DNA of 64,000 nt, taken from contig CAWEIU010000001.1 of NCBI GenBank assembly GCA_963809245.1, positions 1 to 64,000 on the forward strand. Direction: 5' to 3'. The notes beneath the pieces were generated by a model. It saw only the letters and a program-made list of their open reading frames with translations. It did not search any database and was not told where the DNA came from. How positions within the stretch are numbered: the stretch's first letter is position 1; each line of letters opens with the position of its first letter. A program made the position numbers and the translations under genes. Of the stretch, positions 39,407 to 48,038 are shown one piece after another. This DNA comes from Roseiarcus sp963809245 (GTDB lineage Bacteria; Pseudomonadota; Alphaproteobacteria; Rhizobiales; Beijerinckiaceae).

Positions 39407-41326
39407 TCACGCGATCAGGCTGGGCGCGCTCTTGGCGTTGCGGAAGGCGGCGAGCGCCTTGGCGACGATCCCCTTCGCGTCGAGGCCGGCGGCGGCATAG
39501 AGACGATCGGGCTTGTCCTGATCTTGAAAGCAATCGGGCAAGGTCATCGTGCGAACCTTCAGCCCGTTGTCGAGCGCGCCGCTGTCGCTGAGCAGGCTGA
39601 GCACATGCGACCCGAAGCCGCCCACCGAGCCTTCCTCGATCGTGATGAGCAACTCGTGGGTCTTGGCGAGCCGCAGCACCAGCTCGCGATCGAGCGGCTT
39701 GGCGAAGCGGGCGTCGGCGACCGTGGTCGAAAGCCCGCGCGATGCGAGTTCTTCGGCCGCCTTCAGGGCCTCGGCGAGCCTCGTGCCGAGCGATAGGATG
39801 GCGATCCGCGATCCCTCGCGCACGACGCGGCCCTTGCCGATCGGCAGAGGGACGCCGCGTTCCGGCATTTCGACCCCGACGCCCTCGCCGCGCGGATAGC
39901 GCACCGCTATCGGGCCGCTGTCGTGGGCGGCGCAGGTCGCAATCATGTGAATCAGCTCGGCTTCGTCCGCCGCGGCCATCACCGTCATATTCGGCAGAGC
40001 GGCGAGCGCCGCAACGTCGAATGAGCCGGCGTGGGTCGAGCCGTCCGCCCCGACGAGGCCCGCGCGGTCGATCGCGAAGCGCACCGGCAGATTCTGGATC
40101 GCCACGTCGTGCACGACCTGGTCGTAGGCGCGCTGCAGGAAGGTCGAATAGAGCGCGCAAAAGGGCTTGTAGCCTTCGGAGGCGAGACCCGCCGCAAAGG
40201 TGACCGCGTGCTGCTCGGCGATGCCGACATCGAACATGCGATCGGGATAGGCGTCGCCGAAGCGGTCGAGACCGGTGCCGTCCGGCATCGCCGCGGTGAC
40301 GGCCACGATCTTCTCGTCGCGCGCCGCCTCGGCGACCAAGGCGTCTGAGAACACACGGGTGTAGGAGGGCGCGTTGGACTTCGGCTTCGCCTGGGCGCCG
40401 GTGACGACGTCGAAGGCGCTGACGCCATGATATTTGTCGTCCGCCGCCTCGGCCGGGGGATACCCCTTGCCCTTCTTGGTGACGACATGAACCAGCACCG
40501 GACCGTCGGGCATGTCGCGCACGTTCTTCAGGATGGGCAGCAAGTGATCGAGGTTGTGGCCGTCGATCGGCCCGACATAGAAAAAGCCGAGCTCCTCGAA
40601 CAAGGTCCCCCCGGTCCAGAACCCGCGGCCGTATTCCTCGGTGAGCTTCGCCTTGTCGTAGATGAACTTGGGCAGGCGGCGCGCGAGCTGCTTGGCGGCG
40701 TCGCGCAGCGAGCGATAGGTCTGGCTCGAGACGAGGCGCGCGAGATAGGAGGACATCGCGCCGGTCGGCGGCGCGATCGACATGTCGTTGTCATTGAGGA
40801 TAACGATCAGGCGCGATTGGTGCGCCCCGGCGTTGTTCATCGCCTCATAGGCCATGCCGGCGGACATCGCGCCGTCGCCGATCACGGCGATCACCGCATT
40901 GTCGCCGTGCGAGAGGTCGCGGGCGACCGCCATGCCGAGGCCGGCCGAGATCGAGGTCGAGGAATGGGCGGCGCCAAAAGGGTCGTATTCGCTCTCGGTG
41001 CGCTTGGTGAAACCGGAGAGGCCGCCGCCCTGCCGCAGTGTGCGGATGCGGTCGCGCCGGCCGGTCAGGATCTTATGGGGATAAGCCTGGTGGCCGACGT
41101 CCCAGATTAGCCGGTCTCTCGGCGTATCGAAGACATAATGTAACGCCACGGTAAGCTCGACGACCCCCAGGCCGGCGCCCAAGTGTCCGCCGGTGACAGA
41201 TACGGCGTTGATCGTCTCCGCGCGCAGTTCGTCCGCCAGCCGGCGCAGGTCGCCCATCGGCAGGGCGCGAAGCTCCGCCGGCGTCTTCACCCGGTCGAGC
41301 AAGGGGGTCTTCGATTGCGTCACCAT
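39407..41326 (-). CDS. dxs: 1-deoxy-D-xylulose-5-phosphate synthase
   Basis: 639 residues. Dxs condenses pyruvate and glyceraldehyde-3-phosphate, the first step of the MEP isoprenoid pathway, using thiamine diphosphate. The ThDP motif is VIAVIGDGAMSAGMAYEAMN with NDNDMSIAPPTGAMS. GHLGAGLGVVELTVALHYVF and IWDVGHQAYPHKILTGRRD precede it. MFDVGIAEQHAVTFAAGLAS and the transketolase C-terminal region SVGGFGSHVLSLLSD come later. The ATG at 41326 is only two bases from GGAGG; the in-frame GTG at 41323 would have better spacing. Confidence 0.97.
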   Translation of the reverse strand: MVTQSKTPLLDRVKTPAELRALPMGDLRRLADELRAETINAVSVTGGHLGAGLGVVELTVALHYVFDTPRDRLIWDVGHQAYPHKILTGRRDRIRTLRQGGGLSGFTKRTESEYDPFGAAHSSTSISAGLGMAVARDLSHGDNAVIAVIGDGAMSAGMAYEAMNNAGAHQSRLIVILNDNDMSIAPPTGAMSSYLARLVSSQTYRSLRDAAKQLARRLPKFIYDKAKLTEEYGRGFWTGGTLFEELGFFYVGPIDGHNLDHLLPILKNVRDMPDGPVLVHVVTKKGKGYPPAEAADDKYHGVSAFDVVTGAQAKPKSNAPSYTRVFSDALVAEAARDEKIVAVTAAMPDGTGLDRFGDAYPDRMFDVGIAEQHAVTFAAGLASEGYKPFCALYSTFLQRAYDQVVHDVAIQNLPVRFAIDRAGLVGADGSTHAGSFDVAALAALPNMTVMAAADEAELIHMIATCAAHDSGPIAVRYPRGEGVGVEMPERGVPLPIGKGRVVREGSRIAILSLGTRLAEALKAAEELASRGLSTTVADARFAKPLDRELVLRLAKTHELLITIEEGSVGGFGSHVLSLLSDSGALDNGLKVRTMTLPDCFQDQDKPDRLYAAAGLDAKGIVAKALAAFRNAKSAPSLIA

Positions 41327-41533
41327 CACCTCCGACGGCGCCGAGCCGGTCGGCGGCGGCCAAAAGGCACGACTACACCGAAAATGGCGTTGACGGCAAT
41401 GTTGCGCCGATTTGGTGGCGGCTCGGCTCGGCCCGACGCGTTGTAACGTGCTGGAGCACCGCGTATACCTCGATGACCGCCTCGAATCGGAACCACGGCT
41501 GGTGGGGAGGCGGCAACGAAGGGGAGACGTGAA

Positions 41534-41770
41534 TTGATCTCGAAATTTGTTCTTGGCTCGCTGTTCGTCGTCGGGCTTGCCGCCTCCGCCCAGGCGGCGA
41601 TGGTCGCTCCGTCGCTGGAAAATGGCCCGTCCGTGACGCTCGTCGCCGAGGGCTGCGGCCCCGGCCTCTGGCGCGGCCCGCACGGCATGTGCCACCCCTA
41701 CGCGAGGGGCCGCGTTTGCCCGCGCGGCTATCACCTCGGCCCGCAGGGCGGCCGCTGCTGGCCGAACTGA
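41534..41770 (+). CDS. Small secreted Cys-rich protein of GCG_CRPN type
   Basis: 78 residues from a TTG preceded by GGGGAG. A Sec signal peptide (MISKFVLGSLFVVGLAASAQ, cut near AQAA) precedes a short mature part. It has VAEGCGPGLWRGPHGMCHPY and CPRGYHLGPQGGRCWPN. The GCGxGxxRxxxGxC...CPxGxxxxxxGxxCWPN layout with four cysteines is found in short secreted proteins of Rhizobiales and methylotrophs, described as GCG_CRPN domains. Role unknown. It is divergent from dxs. A terminator follows. Confidence 0.75.
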   Translation: MISKFVLGSLFVVGLAASAQAAMVAPSLENGPSVTLVAEGCGPGLWRGPHGMCHPYARGRVCPRGYHLGPQGGRCWPN

Positions 41771-41801
41771 TCTCGCCGCACCCGATGCTGTGAGGATTTT
41801 G

Positions 41802-41827
41802 ACGGCCGGTCGGCGACGCCCGGCCGT
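41802..41827 (+). terminator. Terminator of the small secreted protein gene
   Basis: An 8-bp stem (ACGGCCGG with CCGGCCGT) is followed by TTTGCATTTT. It lies 32 bases after the stop and is convergent with the desaturase-like gene. Confidence 0.65.
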
Positions 41828-41841
41828 TTGCATTTTGCGCC

Positions 41842-42393
41842 TCAGGCCTTGGCGGTGCGATCCCGCCGCGCGCCGCGCGTGCCGAAGACGCGGTCCCAGA
41901 AGCCGACGCTGACCCCGAAATTGGCGTCATCGTGATAATGGTGCGCCATATGCCGTACGCGCGCCTCATAGAGCCAGTCGCCAGGCTCGATCTTGAAGTG
42001 ATGCGTCGCGTGGTGGACGAACATATAGGCGGCATAGCCGAGGAGCATGCCGCAGGTGAAGCCGCTGGCGACGTCGGGGTCGGCCGCGCGCAGCGGCAGG
42101 TAGCAGACCGCGACGATCAGACCGCTCGAGAGGAAGGACGGCACGCCGACATAGGCGTTGGGCGCGCGGTGATGCGCGTCATGCAGCGGGGTGAGGAACG
42201 GCGCCCAATGATAGGCGAACCGGTGGATGAGATATTCGACCAGCGTCCAGATCACCACGCCGACGATCAGACTCAGCGCCCAGGCCGGCGCGGCCTCCAG
42301 GCCTCGGTCGGCGAAGGAGAACCAGGCGAACAGCAGCACGGCGACGGGAATTACGGCAAAATCGCCGAAATACAGAAATCTGCCGATCGGCAT
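41842..42393 (-). CDS. Sterol desaturase / fatty acid hydroxylase superfamily membrane protein
   Basis: 183 residues with about four transmembrane helices. The di-iron histidine clusters are EYLIHRFAYHWAPF, HDAHHRAPNAYVG, MFVHHATHHFKI and RHMAHHYHDDANFGVSVGFW, i.e. all eight or more conserved histidines. Members hydroxylate or desaturate lipids or carotenoids in membranes. The compact size and HxxxH...HDxHH pattern resemble fatty acid hydroxylase or carotenoid hydroxylase forms; the substrate cannot be read. The ATG at 42393 gives the full domain. A second, frameshifted member is at 54926. Confidence 0.88.
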   Translation of the reverse strand: MPIGRFLYFGDFAVIPVAVLLFAWFSFADRGLEAAPAWALSLIVGVVIWTLVEYLIHRFAYHWAPFLTPLHDAHHRAPNAYVGVPSFLSSGLIVAVCYLPLRAADPDVASGFTCGMLLGYAAYMFVHHATHHFKIEPGDWLYEARVRHMAHHYHDDANFGVSVGFWDRVFGTRGARRDRTAKA

Positions 42394-42502
42394 CGAGTCG
42401 CTCCGGTTGCAAGTCAGGTCACCGGGTATTGGCACGGTTGTGTGGAATAATGGTATCAGAAAATTAAATTTGGCAAGCTTCGGGGCCCTGCCCGGGCGTG
42501 TC

Positions 42503-42695
42503 TCAGACGCGCAGAACAAGCCCGATGTTCGCTGGCGCTTCGCGAGGCTCGGCGAGGGCGTGATCCCCGAAGATATGGTCGAGATGCGTCGGTCACCAGG
42601 CTTACCACGCGCTCGCCGTCGCCCCGTCTCGAGCGCGTCGAGGAAAGCGGCGTGCTCGTCGTGGCCGCAGGTTGACGCGGCGCTCCGGCCCTAGA
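42503..42695 (-). pseudogene. Remnant of a GntR-family (FCD) regulator
   Basis: Read on the minus strand, about 60 codons match the C-terminus of FCD-domain regulators across two small frameshifts. The pieces are ERRVNL, HDEHAAFLDALETG, GERVVSLVTD and HLDHIFGDHALAEPREAPAN, then IGLVLRV and a TGA at 42503-42505. The rest of the gene, including the DNA-binding domain, is absent. This remnant lies in the 486-base gap between the desaturase-like gene and the ABC operon; the rest of the gap shows nothing I can support. It may once have controlled the ABC operon. Confidence 0.7.
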
Positions 42696-42879
42696 GCGCG
42701 ATCGCGAGGGATCGACGCTGCTGAAATCGTAGACAGACGCCGCCCAACGTTTCAGCACAATCCGCCGTGCGCCCGACGGCGGCCGCCTGATCTCACGAAA
42801 ATTCTACCTCTCGCTCTTTTCCGCCCCCTGGCACGCGCCTTGCTGCCGACCTGCGGAACAGCCGGAGCGATCCATCAGC

Positions 42880-43881
42880 ATGGCGGAAGGCGGCAATCTC
42901 GAACTCGTCCACGTAACCAAGCGCTTTGGGCAGACCTTGGCGGTCGACGCGATCGACCTGCGTGTGCCCTCGGACAGCTATTGCTGCCTCCTCGGCCCCT
43001 CGGGCTGCGGCAAGACCTCGACCCTGCGAATGATCGCCGGCCACGAAAGCGTCAGCGAGGGCGACATTCTGATCGGCCCCGCCAATGTCACCAATCTGCC
43101 GCCGGCCAAGCGCGGCACGGCGATGATGTTCCAGAGCTATGCGCTGTTTCCGCATCTCAATTGCGTCGACAATGTCGCCTTCTCCCTGAAGATGCGCGGC
43201 GTCGATAAAGCGGCGCGCCGCGCCAAGGCGATGGAGTTCCTCGAACTCGTCGCGATGACGCCCTATGCGCAGCGCGTTCCCGCCCAGCTTTCCGGCGGCC
43301 AGCAGCAGCGCGTCGCGCTCGCCCGCGCGCTGATCACCCATCCGCAGATCCTTCTGCTCGATGAGCCGCTGTCGGCGCTCGATCCCTTCCTGCGGGTGCG
43401 CATGCGCGCCGAACTGCGCCGCTTGCAGAAGCGGCTCGGCATTCCCTTCGTGCATGTCACGCACGGCCAGGACGAGGCGCTGGCGCTCGCCGACCTCGTC
43501 GTCGTCATGAACAAGGGGCGCATCGAACAGGCGGGCGCCCCGCGCGAGGTGTTCGAGCGGCCGGCGACCGAATTCGTCGCCCGCTTCCTCGGCGGCCACA
43601 ACGTCATCCCGACGGCAGGCGGCGCGATCGCGGTGAGGGCGGATCGGATGCGGCTCCTCGCCGCCGCCGACCCTCGCAGCGCCGCGCGCATGACGGCGGT
43701 GGTTTGCGGCGTCGAGTACCAGGGCTCGCACTATCAGGTCGCGCTCGAGGCTGGCGGACTTAGCGATTTGAGCGCGATCGTCGGCGACGCTTCCTTTGCA
43801 TCCGCGCCGCTCGCTCTCGGCTGCGAGGTCGGCCTGACATGGGCCGACGCGGACATTCACCCCCTTTCCCCTGCGTCCTGA
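42880..43881 (+). CDS. ABC importer ATPase, PotA-like
   Basis: 333 residues. Walker A is GPSGCGKTSTLRMIAGHESV, Q-loop is MFQSYALFPHLN, the signature is LSGGQQQRVALARALITHP, Walker B is ILLLDEPLSALDP, and the H-loop is FVHVTHGQDEAL. A TOBE-like regulatory domain follows from about residue 240 (VIPTAGGAIAVRADRMRLLA). This matches spermidine/putrescine/iron-type importers (PotA/FbpC branch). It starts a row of ATPase, binding protein, two permeases and racemase, all plus strand. The substrate is not evident from this subunit. Confidence 0.92.
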   Translation: MAEGGNLELVHVTKRFGQTLAVDAIDLRVPSDSYCCLLGPSGCGKTSTLRMIAGHESVSEGDILIGPANVTNLPPAKRGTAMMFQSYALFPHLNCVDNVAFSLKMRGVDKAARRAKAMEFLELVAMTPYAQRVPAQLSGGQQQRVALARALITHPQILLLDEPLSALDPFLRVRMRAELRRLQKRLGIPFVHVTHGQDEALALADLVVVMNKGRIEQAGAPREVFERPATEFVARFLGGHNVIPTAGGAIAVRADRMRLLAAADPRSAARMTAVVCGVEYQGSHYQVALEAGGLSDLSAIVGDASFASAPLALGCEVGLTWADADIHPLSPAS

Positions 43882-43911
43882 GAGACGCGGGTTCCACCAG
43901 AGGAGCGAAAC

Positions 43912-45195
43912 ATGACGAGCAAGGGCGCCAAGGGTTTCAAGGGAGTTTCCCGCCGCAGCGTGCTGAAGGGGGCGGGGGCGTTGGCGGGCGCGACCGCAAT
44001 CACCGGCTTTCCCGCGGTCTGGGCGGCCGAAGAGAAGGTGTTGCGCTATCTCGGCACCGCGGTGAACCAGGCCGACGACATCACCAAGCGGGTGAAGCAG
44101 GAGACCGGCATCACGATTCAGAACATCGTCGCCACGACCGACGACGTCACCAAGCGGGTCATCACCCAGCCGAACTCGTTCGACATTCTCGACACCGAAT
44201 ATTTCAGCCTCAAGAAGGTCGTTCCCTCGGGCAACATCCTGCCGCTCGACGCGAACAAGATAAAAGAATTCAACAACATCACGCCCGTCTTCACCAAGGG
44301 CCAGTTGCCGAACGGAAAAACCATCGGCGACCAGGGCACCGCGCCCAAGAAGGTGATGTTCGTCGAAGGCGAGCACTCCACCAAGTTCGCGGCGTCGCCG
44401 ACCGAATGGGTGACCCTGATCCCGACGACCTACAACGCCGATACGCTCGGCATCCGCCCCGACTTGATCAAGCGCCCGATCAGCAGTTGGGCCGAACTGC
44501 TCAATCCCGAGTTCAAGGGCAAAGCGGCGATCCTCGACATTCCCTCGATCGGCATCATGGACGCCGCGATGGTCGTCGAGGCGATGGGCAAGTACAAATA
44601 CCCCGACAAGGGCAACATGACGAAGGCCGAGATCGACATGACGCTCGGCGTGCTGACCGAGGCCAAGAAGTCTGGGCAGTTCCGCGCCTTCTGGAAGGAT
44701 TTCAACGAGAGCGTCAATCTGATGGCCTCGGGCGAGACCGTCATCCAGTCGATGTGGTCGCCGGCGGTGACGGCGGTTCGCACGAAGGGCATCCCTTGCG
44801 TGTTCCAGCCGCTGAAGGAAGGCTACCGCGCCTGGGCCTCGGGCTTCTGCATGTCGAAGGGCGTCAGCGCCAAGCAGAAGGAATGGGTCTACGAATTCGT
44901 CAACTGGTTCCTGTCGGGGTGGGCCGGCGCCTATCTCAATCGCCAAGGCTATTATTCCGCCGTCCTCTCGACCGCCAAGGCGAATATGGAGCCCTACGAA
45001 TGGGCCTATTGGATGGAAGGCAAGCCCGCCGAGAAGGACATTCATGCGCCCGATGGTTCGCTGCTCGAGAAGGCCGGCGCGGTGCGTGACGGCGGTTCCT
45101 ACGACGAGCGCATGGGCGCCGTCGCCTGCTGGAACGCTGTGATGGACGAGAACGACTACATGGTCCGCAAGTGGAACGAGTTCATCGCGGCGTAG
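43912..45195 (+). CDS. Periplasmic solute-binding protein of the PotD-like ABC importer
   Basis: 427 residues. A twin-arginine signal peptide (GVSRRSVLKGAGALAGATAI, cut near VWAAEE) sends it folded to the periplasm. The mature part begins VLRYLGTAVNQADDITKRVK. SFDILDTEYFSLKKVVPSGN and NYNADTLGI-like TTYNADTLGIRPDLIK belong to the class of PotD-like type-II binding proteins. The polyamine-binding acidic residues cannot be checked reliably. The racemase at the end of the operon suggests a hydantoin-, allantoin- or amino-acid-derived ligand. A GAGGAGCG site precedes the ATG. Confidence 0.9.
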   Translation: MTSKGAKGFKGVSRRSVLKGAGALAGATAITGFPAVWAAEEKVLRYLGTAVNQADDITKRVKQETGITIQNIVATTDDVTKRVITQPNSFDILDTEYFSLKKVVPSGNILPLDANKIKEFNNITPVFTKGQLPNGKTIGDQGTAPKKVMFVEGEHSTKFAASPTEWVTLIPTTYNADTLGIRPDLIKRPISSWAELLNPEFKGKAAILDIPSIGIMDAAMVVEAMGKYKYPDKGNMTKAEIDMTLGVLTEAKKSGQFRAFWKDFNESVNLMASGETVIQSMWSPAVTAVRTKGIPCVFQPLKEGYRAWASGFCMSKGVSAKQKEWVYEFVNWFLSGWAGAYLNRQGYYSAVLSTAKANMEPYEWAYWMEGKPAEKDIHAPDGSLLEKAGAVRDGGSYDERMGAVACWNAVMDENDYMVRKWNEFIAA

Positions 45196-45207
45196 TCCGC
45201 GGACTTC

Positions 45208-45391
45208 CTTCTCCCCTTGCGGGAGAAGGTGGCCCGAAGGGCCGGATGAGGGGTCGGCGTCGACAGACGCCGCTTGACGGCGGTTCTTCCATCCAGCGTA
45301 AAGGCGCCTTCGGCGCGACCCCTCATCCGGCCGCGCCACACCTCGGGTGTGGCGCGGCCACCTTCTCCCGCAAGGGGAGAAGGGTTTTGCG
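45208..45391. repeat. Inverted pair of interspersed repeats (family D) inside the ABC operon
   Basis: The left unit (45208-45256) has CTTCTCCCCTTGCGGGAGAA, GGTGGCCCGAAGGGCC and GGATGAGGGGTCG. The right unit (45316-45391) is its inverse: CGACCCCTCATCCGGCC, an inner hairpin CGCCACACCTCGGGTGTGGC, and ACCTTCTCCCGCAAGGGGAG. The transcript could form one very large stem over 180 bases. It lies between the binding-protein stop and the first permease. Confidence 0.9.
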
Positions 45392-45425
45392 TCCATCGCT
45401 CAGACGATTGATATTCGGCCCCCCA

Positions 45426-46322
45426 ATGCCAAACACCCGATCCTCGCTCGACACCCCCGCCGTTCCCGCCTGGCTGCAAGCCGCGCCGTTCGCATTCGTG
45501 TTTCTCGTCTTCTTCGTGCTGCCGCTCGTCCTCGTCGTCATCGTCAGCTTCTGGGACTACAACGATTACGAGATGCTGCCCGCGTTCACGACGCGCAGCT
45601 ACGTCGAGAGCTTCGAGGGCTGCCTGACGCAGCTTCCCGACCTTTGCACGATGCTGAAGACCTATGTCTCGACGGTGAAGTTCTGCCTCATTGTCTGGGC
45701 CCTCACGCTCGTGATCGGCTTTACCGTCGCTTACTTTCTCGCCTTCCACGTTCGCAAGGCGACGACGCAGATGGTGCTGTTCCTGGTCTGCACGATTCCG
45801 TTCTGGACTTCGAATGTCATCCGCATGATTTCCTGGGTTCCGCTGCTTGGGCGCAACGGCCTCATCAACCAGATGCTGATGGGCGCGCATGTCGTGCATG
45901 CGCCGGTGGAGTGGCTGCTCTATTCGCCCTTCTCGGTGGCGCTCGCCTTCGTGCATCTCTTCACGTTCTTCATGGTCGCGCCGATCTTCAATTCGATGAT
46001 GCGCATCGATCGCCGGCTCATCGAGGCGGCCTATGATTCCGGCGCGAACGGGTGGCAGATGCTGACCAATGTGATCGTGCCGCTCTGCAAGCCCGGCATC
46101 GCGATCGGCTCGATCTTCGTCGTCACCATCGTCATGGGCGATTTCATCACTTTCGGCGTGATGGGCGGCCAGCAGATCGCCTCGGCGGGCAAGATCGTCG
46201 AGACGCGGCTCAGCGCGTTGCAGTTTCCGCCCGCCGCCGCGAGCGCGGTGATCCTGCTCTGCGCCACAATGGTCATCATCGCCGTGCTCAATCGCATCGT
46301 CGACGTGCGCAAGGAGCTCTGA
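45426..46322 (+). CDS. ABC importer permease 1 (PotB-like)
   Basis: 298 residues with six predicted helices, starting at APFAFVFLVFFVLPLVLVVI. The cytoplasmic EAA loop is LIEAAYDSGANGWQMLTNVI with the conserved Gly followed by VPLCKPGI. PFWTSNVIRMISWVPLLGRN is typical of PotB-class subunits. The protein pairs with the next permease. The start ATG (MPNTRSSLDTPAVPAWLQ) follows immediately after the family-D repeats, with no clear Shine-Dalgarno, so its translation may be sensitive to RNA folding. Confidence 0.9.
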   Translation: MPNTRSSLDTPAVPAWLQAAPFAFVFLVFFVLPLVLVVIVSFWDYNDYEMLPAFTTRSYVESFEGCLTQLPDLCTMLKTYVSTVKFCLIVWALTLVIGFTVAYFLAFHVRKATTQMVLFLVCTIPFWTSNVIRMISWVPLLGRNGLINQMLMGAHVVHAPVEWLLYSPFSVALAFVHLFTFFMVAPIFNSMMRIDRRLIEAAYDSGANGWQMLTNVIVPLCKPGIAIGSIFVVTIVMGDFITFGVMGGQQIASAGKIVETRLSALQFPPAAASAVILLCATMVIIAVLNRIVDVRKEL

Positions 46323-46340
46323 TATGCGGGGAAAGCTGTC

Positions 46341-47225
46341 ATGAATGAGGGACGCTCGCTCGCCTTCTACGCGCTTGCCGCGTTCTTCGCCCTCTACGTG
46401 CTGTTTCTCTACGGCCCGATGATCGTCATCTTCATCCTGTCGTTCCAGGGTCCGACGGGCGGCCTCACCTTTCCGCTGAACGGCGTCTCCTTGCACTGGT
46501 TTCACCGCCTGTGGGTGGGCGGGGGCATCGTCGACATCGCCGGCGCGTTCAAGCGCTCGCTGTCGCTCGGCCTCGTCGTAATGGCGCTGACGGTCGTGCT
46601 GTCGCTGAGCGCAGGTCTCGCGTTCCGCAAGCGCTTCTTCGGCTCGAACGTGCTGTTCTTCGTGACGGTCGCGAGCCTGATCGTGCCCTCGATCGTCACC
46701 TCGCTCGGCATCGCCCTCGAATTTCGCGTGCTCGACGACGCCCTGAAGACCTACGGGCCCTCATGGATCGCCGACGACTTGACGACGACGATGGGCCAAT
46801 TCACCTCGGGGCTCGGCGCGCATCTCACCTGGACGCTGCCCTTCGGCCTGCTCGTGATGTTCGCGATCTTCAACCGCTTCGACAGCCGCTATGAGGAAGC
46901 CGCGCGCGATCTCGGCGCCACGCCGTGGCAGGCCTTGCGCCATGTCGTGCTGCCGATCATCCTGCCGTCGGTGATCGGCGTCGGGTTGTTCGGCTTCACC
47001 TTGTCGTGGGACGAGATCGCCCGCTCCAGCCAGACCATGGGCGAACACAACACCTTGCCGATGGAGCTGCAGGCGCTGACGACGACGGTGACGACGCCCG
47101 ACATCTACGCGCTCGGCACGTCGACCACAGGCGTCTCTTTCGCCGTCATCGGCGTCGCGCTCGGCGCGATCGCCATCCTACGCGCGCGTCAGGCGCGCCA
47201 CGGCTCCGACGCGGGCCAAGCGTGA
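46341..47225 (+). CDS. ABC importer permease 2 (PotC-like)
   Basis: 294 residues with six helices. It begins SLAFYALAAFFALYVLFLYG, and its EAA loop is YEEAARDLGATPWQALRHVV with LPIILPSVIGVG after it. FVTVASLIVPSIVTSLGIAL is a transmembrane segment. The gene starts 18 bases after permease 1 and its TGA overlaps the GTG of the racemase gene (GTGA), showing tight coupling in one operon. Confidence 0.91.
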   Translation: MNEGRSLAFYALAAFFALYVLFLYGPMIVIFILSFQGPTGGLTFPLNGVSLHWFHRLWVGGGIVDIAGAFKRSLSLGLVVMALTVVLSLSAGLAFRKRFFGSNVLFFVTVASLIVPSIVTSLGIALEFRVLDDALKTYGPSWIADDLTTTMGQFTSGLGAHLTWTLPFGLLVMFAIFNRFDSRYEEAARDLGATPWQALRHVVLPIILPSVIGVGLFGFTLSWDEIARSSQTMGEHNTLPMELQALTTTVTTPDIYALGTSTTGVSFAVIGVALGAIAILRARQARHGSDAGQA

Positions 47226-47968
47226 GTTCGCCGATGCGACTGCTCGTCGTCAATCCCAACACCTCCCAGAGCATGACGACGCGGATCGGCGAGGCCGCGC
47301 GCGCCGCCGCGTCGCCGGGCACTGAGGTTCACGCCGTCAGCCCCGAGAGCGGCCCTGCTTCAATCGAAGGTTATTTCGACGAAGCCTTCGCGGTTCCCGG
47401 CGCGCTGCAGGAAGTCGTCAAAGCCGAGGGGGAGGGTTTTGAGGCCTTCGTCATCGCCTGCTTCGACGACACGGGGCTGGAGGCTGCGCGCTGCGTGGCG
47501 AGCGGGCCGGTGCTCGGCATCGGCGAGGCGGCGTTCCATCTCGCCTCGTTCGTCGCGCATCGCTTCAGCGTCGTGACCACGTTGTCGCGTTCGATCGCGC
47601 CGATCGAAGCCAATCTGATGAAATACGGCCTCGAGCGGCGCTGCGCGCGCGTTCGCGCCTGCGAAGTCCCGGTGCTGGCGCTCGACGATCGGGCTTCGGG
47701 CGCTGTTGATCGGCTGTCGGCCGAGATCGAGCGCGCCAAGGCCGAGGACGGCGCCGAGGCGATCGTGCTCGGCTGCGCGGGAATGGCCGATCTCGCCGCC
47801 TCGCTCGCGCGCCGCCACGCCTTGCCGGTGATCGACGGCGTCGCCGCCGCGGTCAAGCTCGCCGAGGCGCTGGTGAGCCTGGGCCACGCGACCTCGAAGC
47901 TCGGCCCCTACGCGCGGCCGCTGCCGAAGGCGTTTGCGGGCGCGTTCGCGGGGTTGTCGAATCGCTAG
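47222..47968 (+). CDS. Aspartate/glutamate-type racemase, hydantoin/allantoin racemase-like
   Basis: About 245 residues. MRLLVVNPNTSQSMTTRIGE is the typical hydantoin-racemase start. The two catalytic cysteines lie in FVIACFDDTGLEAARCVASG and IVLGCAGMADLAASLARRHA. GIGEAAFHLASFVAHRFSVV and PVIDGVAAAVKLAEALV also fit. The enzyme interconverts enantiomers of 5-substituted hydantoins or allantoin. The overlapping GTG (47222) or the ATG at 47234 may be the start. Its place at the end of an ABC importer operon suggests the imported compound is its substrate; this is inference. Confidence 0.88.
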   Translation: MSSPMRLLVVNPNTSQSMTTRIGEAARAAASPGTEVHAVSPESGPASIEGYFDEAFAVPGALQEVVKAEGEGFEAFVIACFDDTGLEAARCVASGPVLGIGEAAFHLASFVAHRFSVVTTLSRSIAPIEANLMKYGLERRCARVRACEVPVLALDDRASGAVDRLSAEIERAKAEDGAEAIVLGCAGMADLAASLARRHALPVIDGVAAAVKLAEALVSLGHATSKLGPYARPLPKAFAGAFAGLSNR

Positions 47969-47988
47969 GGAATCGGCTCACGCGTCTT

Positions 47989-48007
47989 GGCCGGGACAAG
48001 CCCGGCC
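47989..48007. repeat. Interspersed palindromic repeat, family C, copy 2
   Basis: GGCCGGGACAAGCCCGGCC followed by ATGACG, as at 32571. It lies between the convergent racemase and cysK genes, where its hairpin may serve as a terminator in both directions. Confidence 0.8.
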
Positions 48008-48038
48008 ATGACGGCAATGGACTCGCAAAGACCAGCGG

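Noticed and set aside
42793..45396. An 867-codon open frame antisense to the ABC ATPase and binding-protein genes
   Set aside because: It overlaps two certain genes fully, lacks a ribosome site and reads as low-complexity charged sequence.
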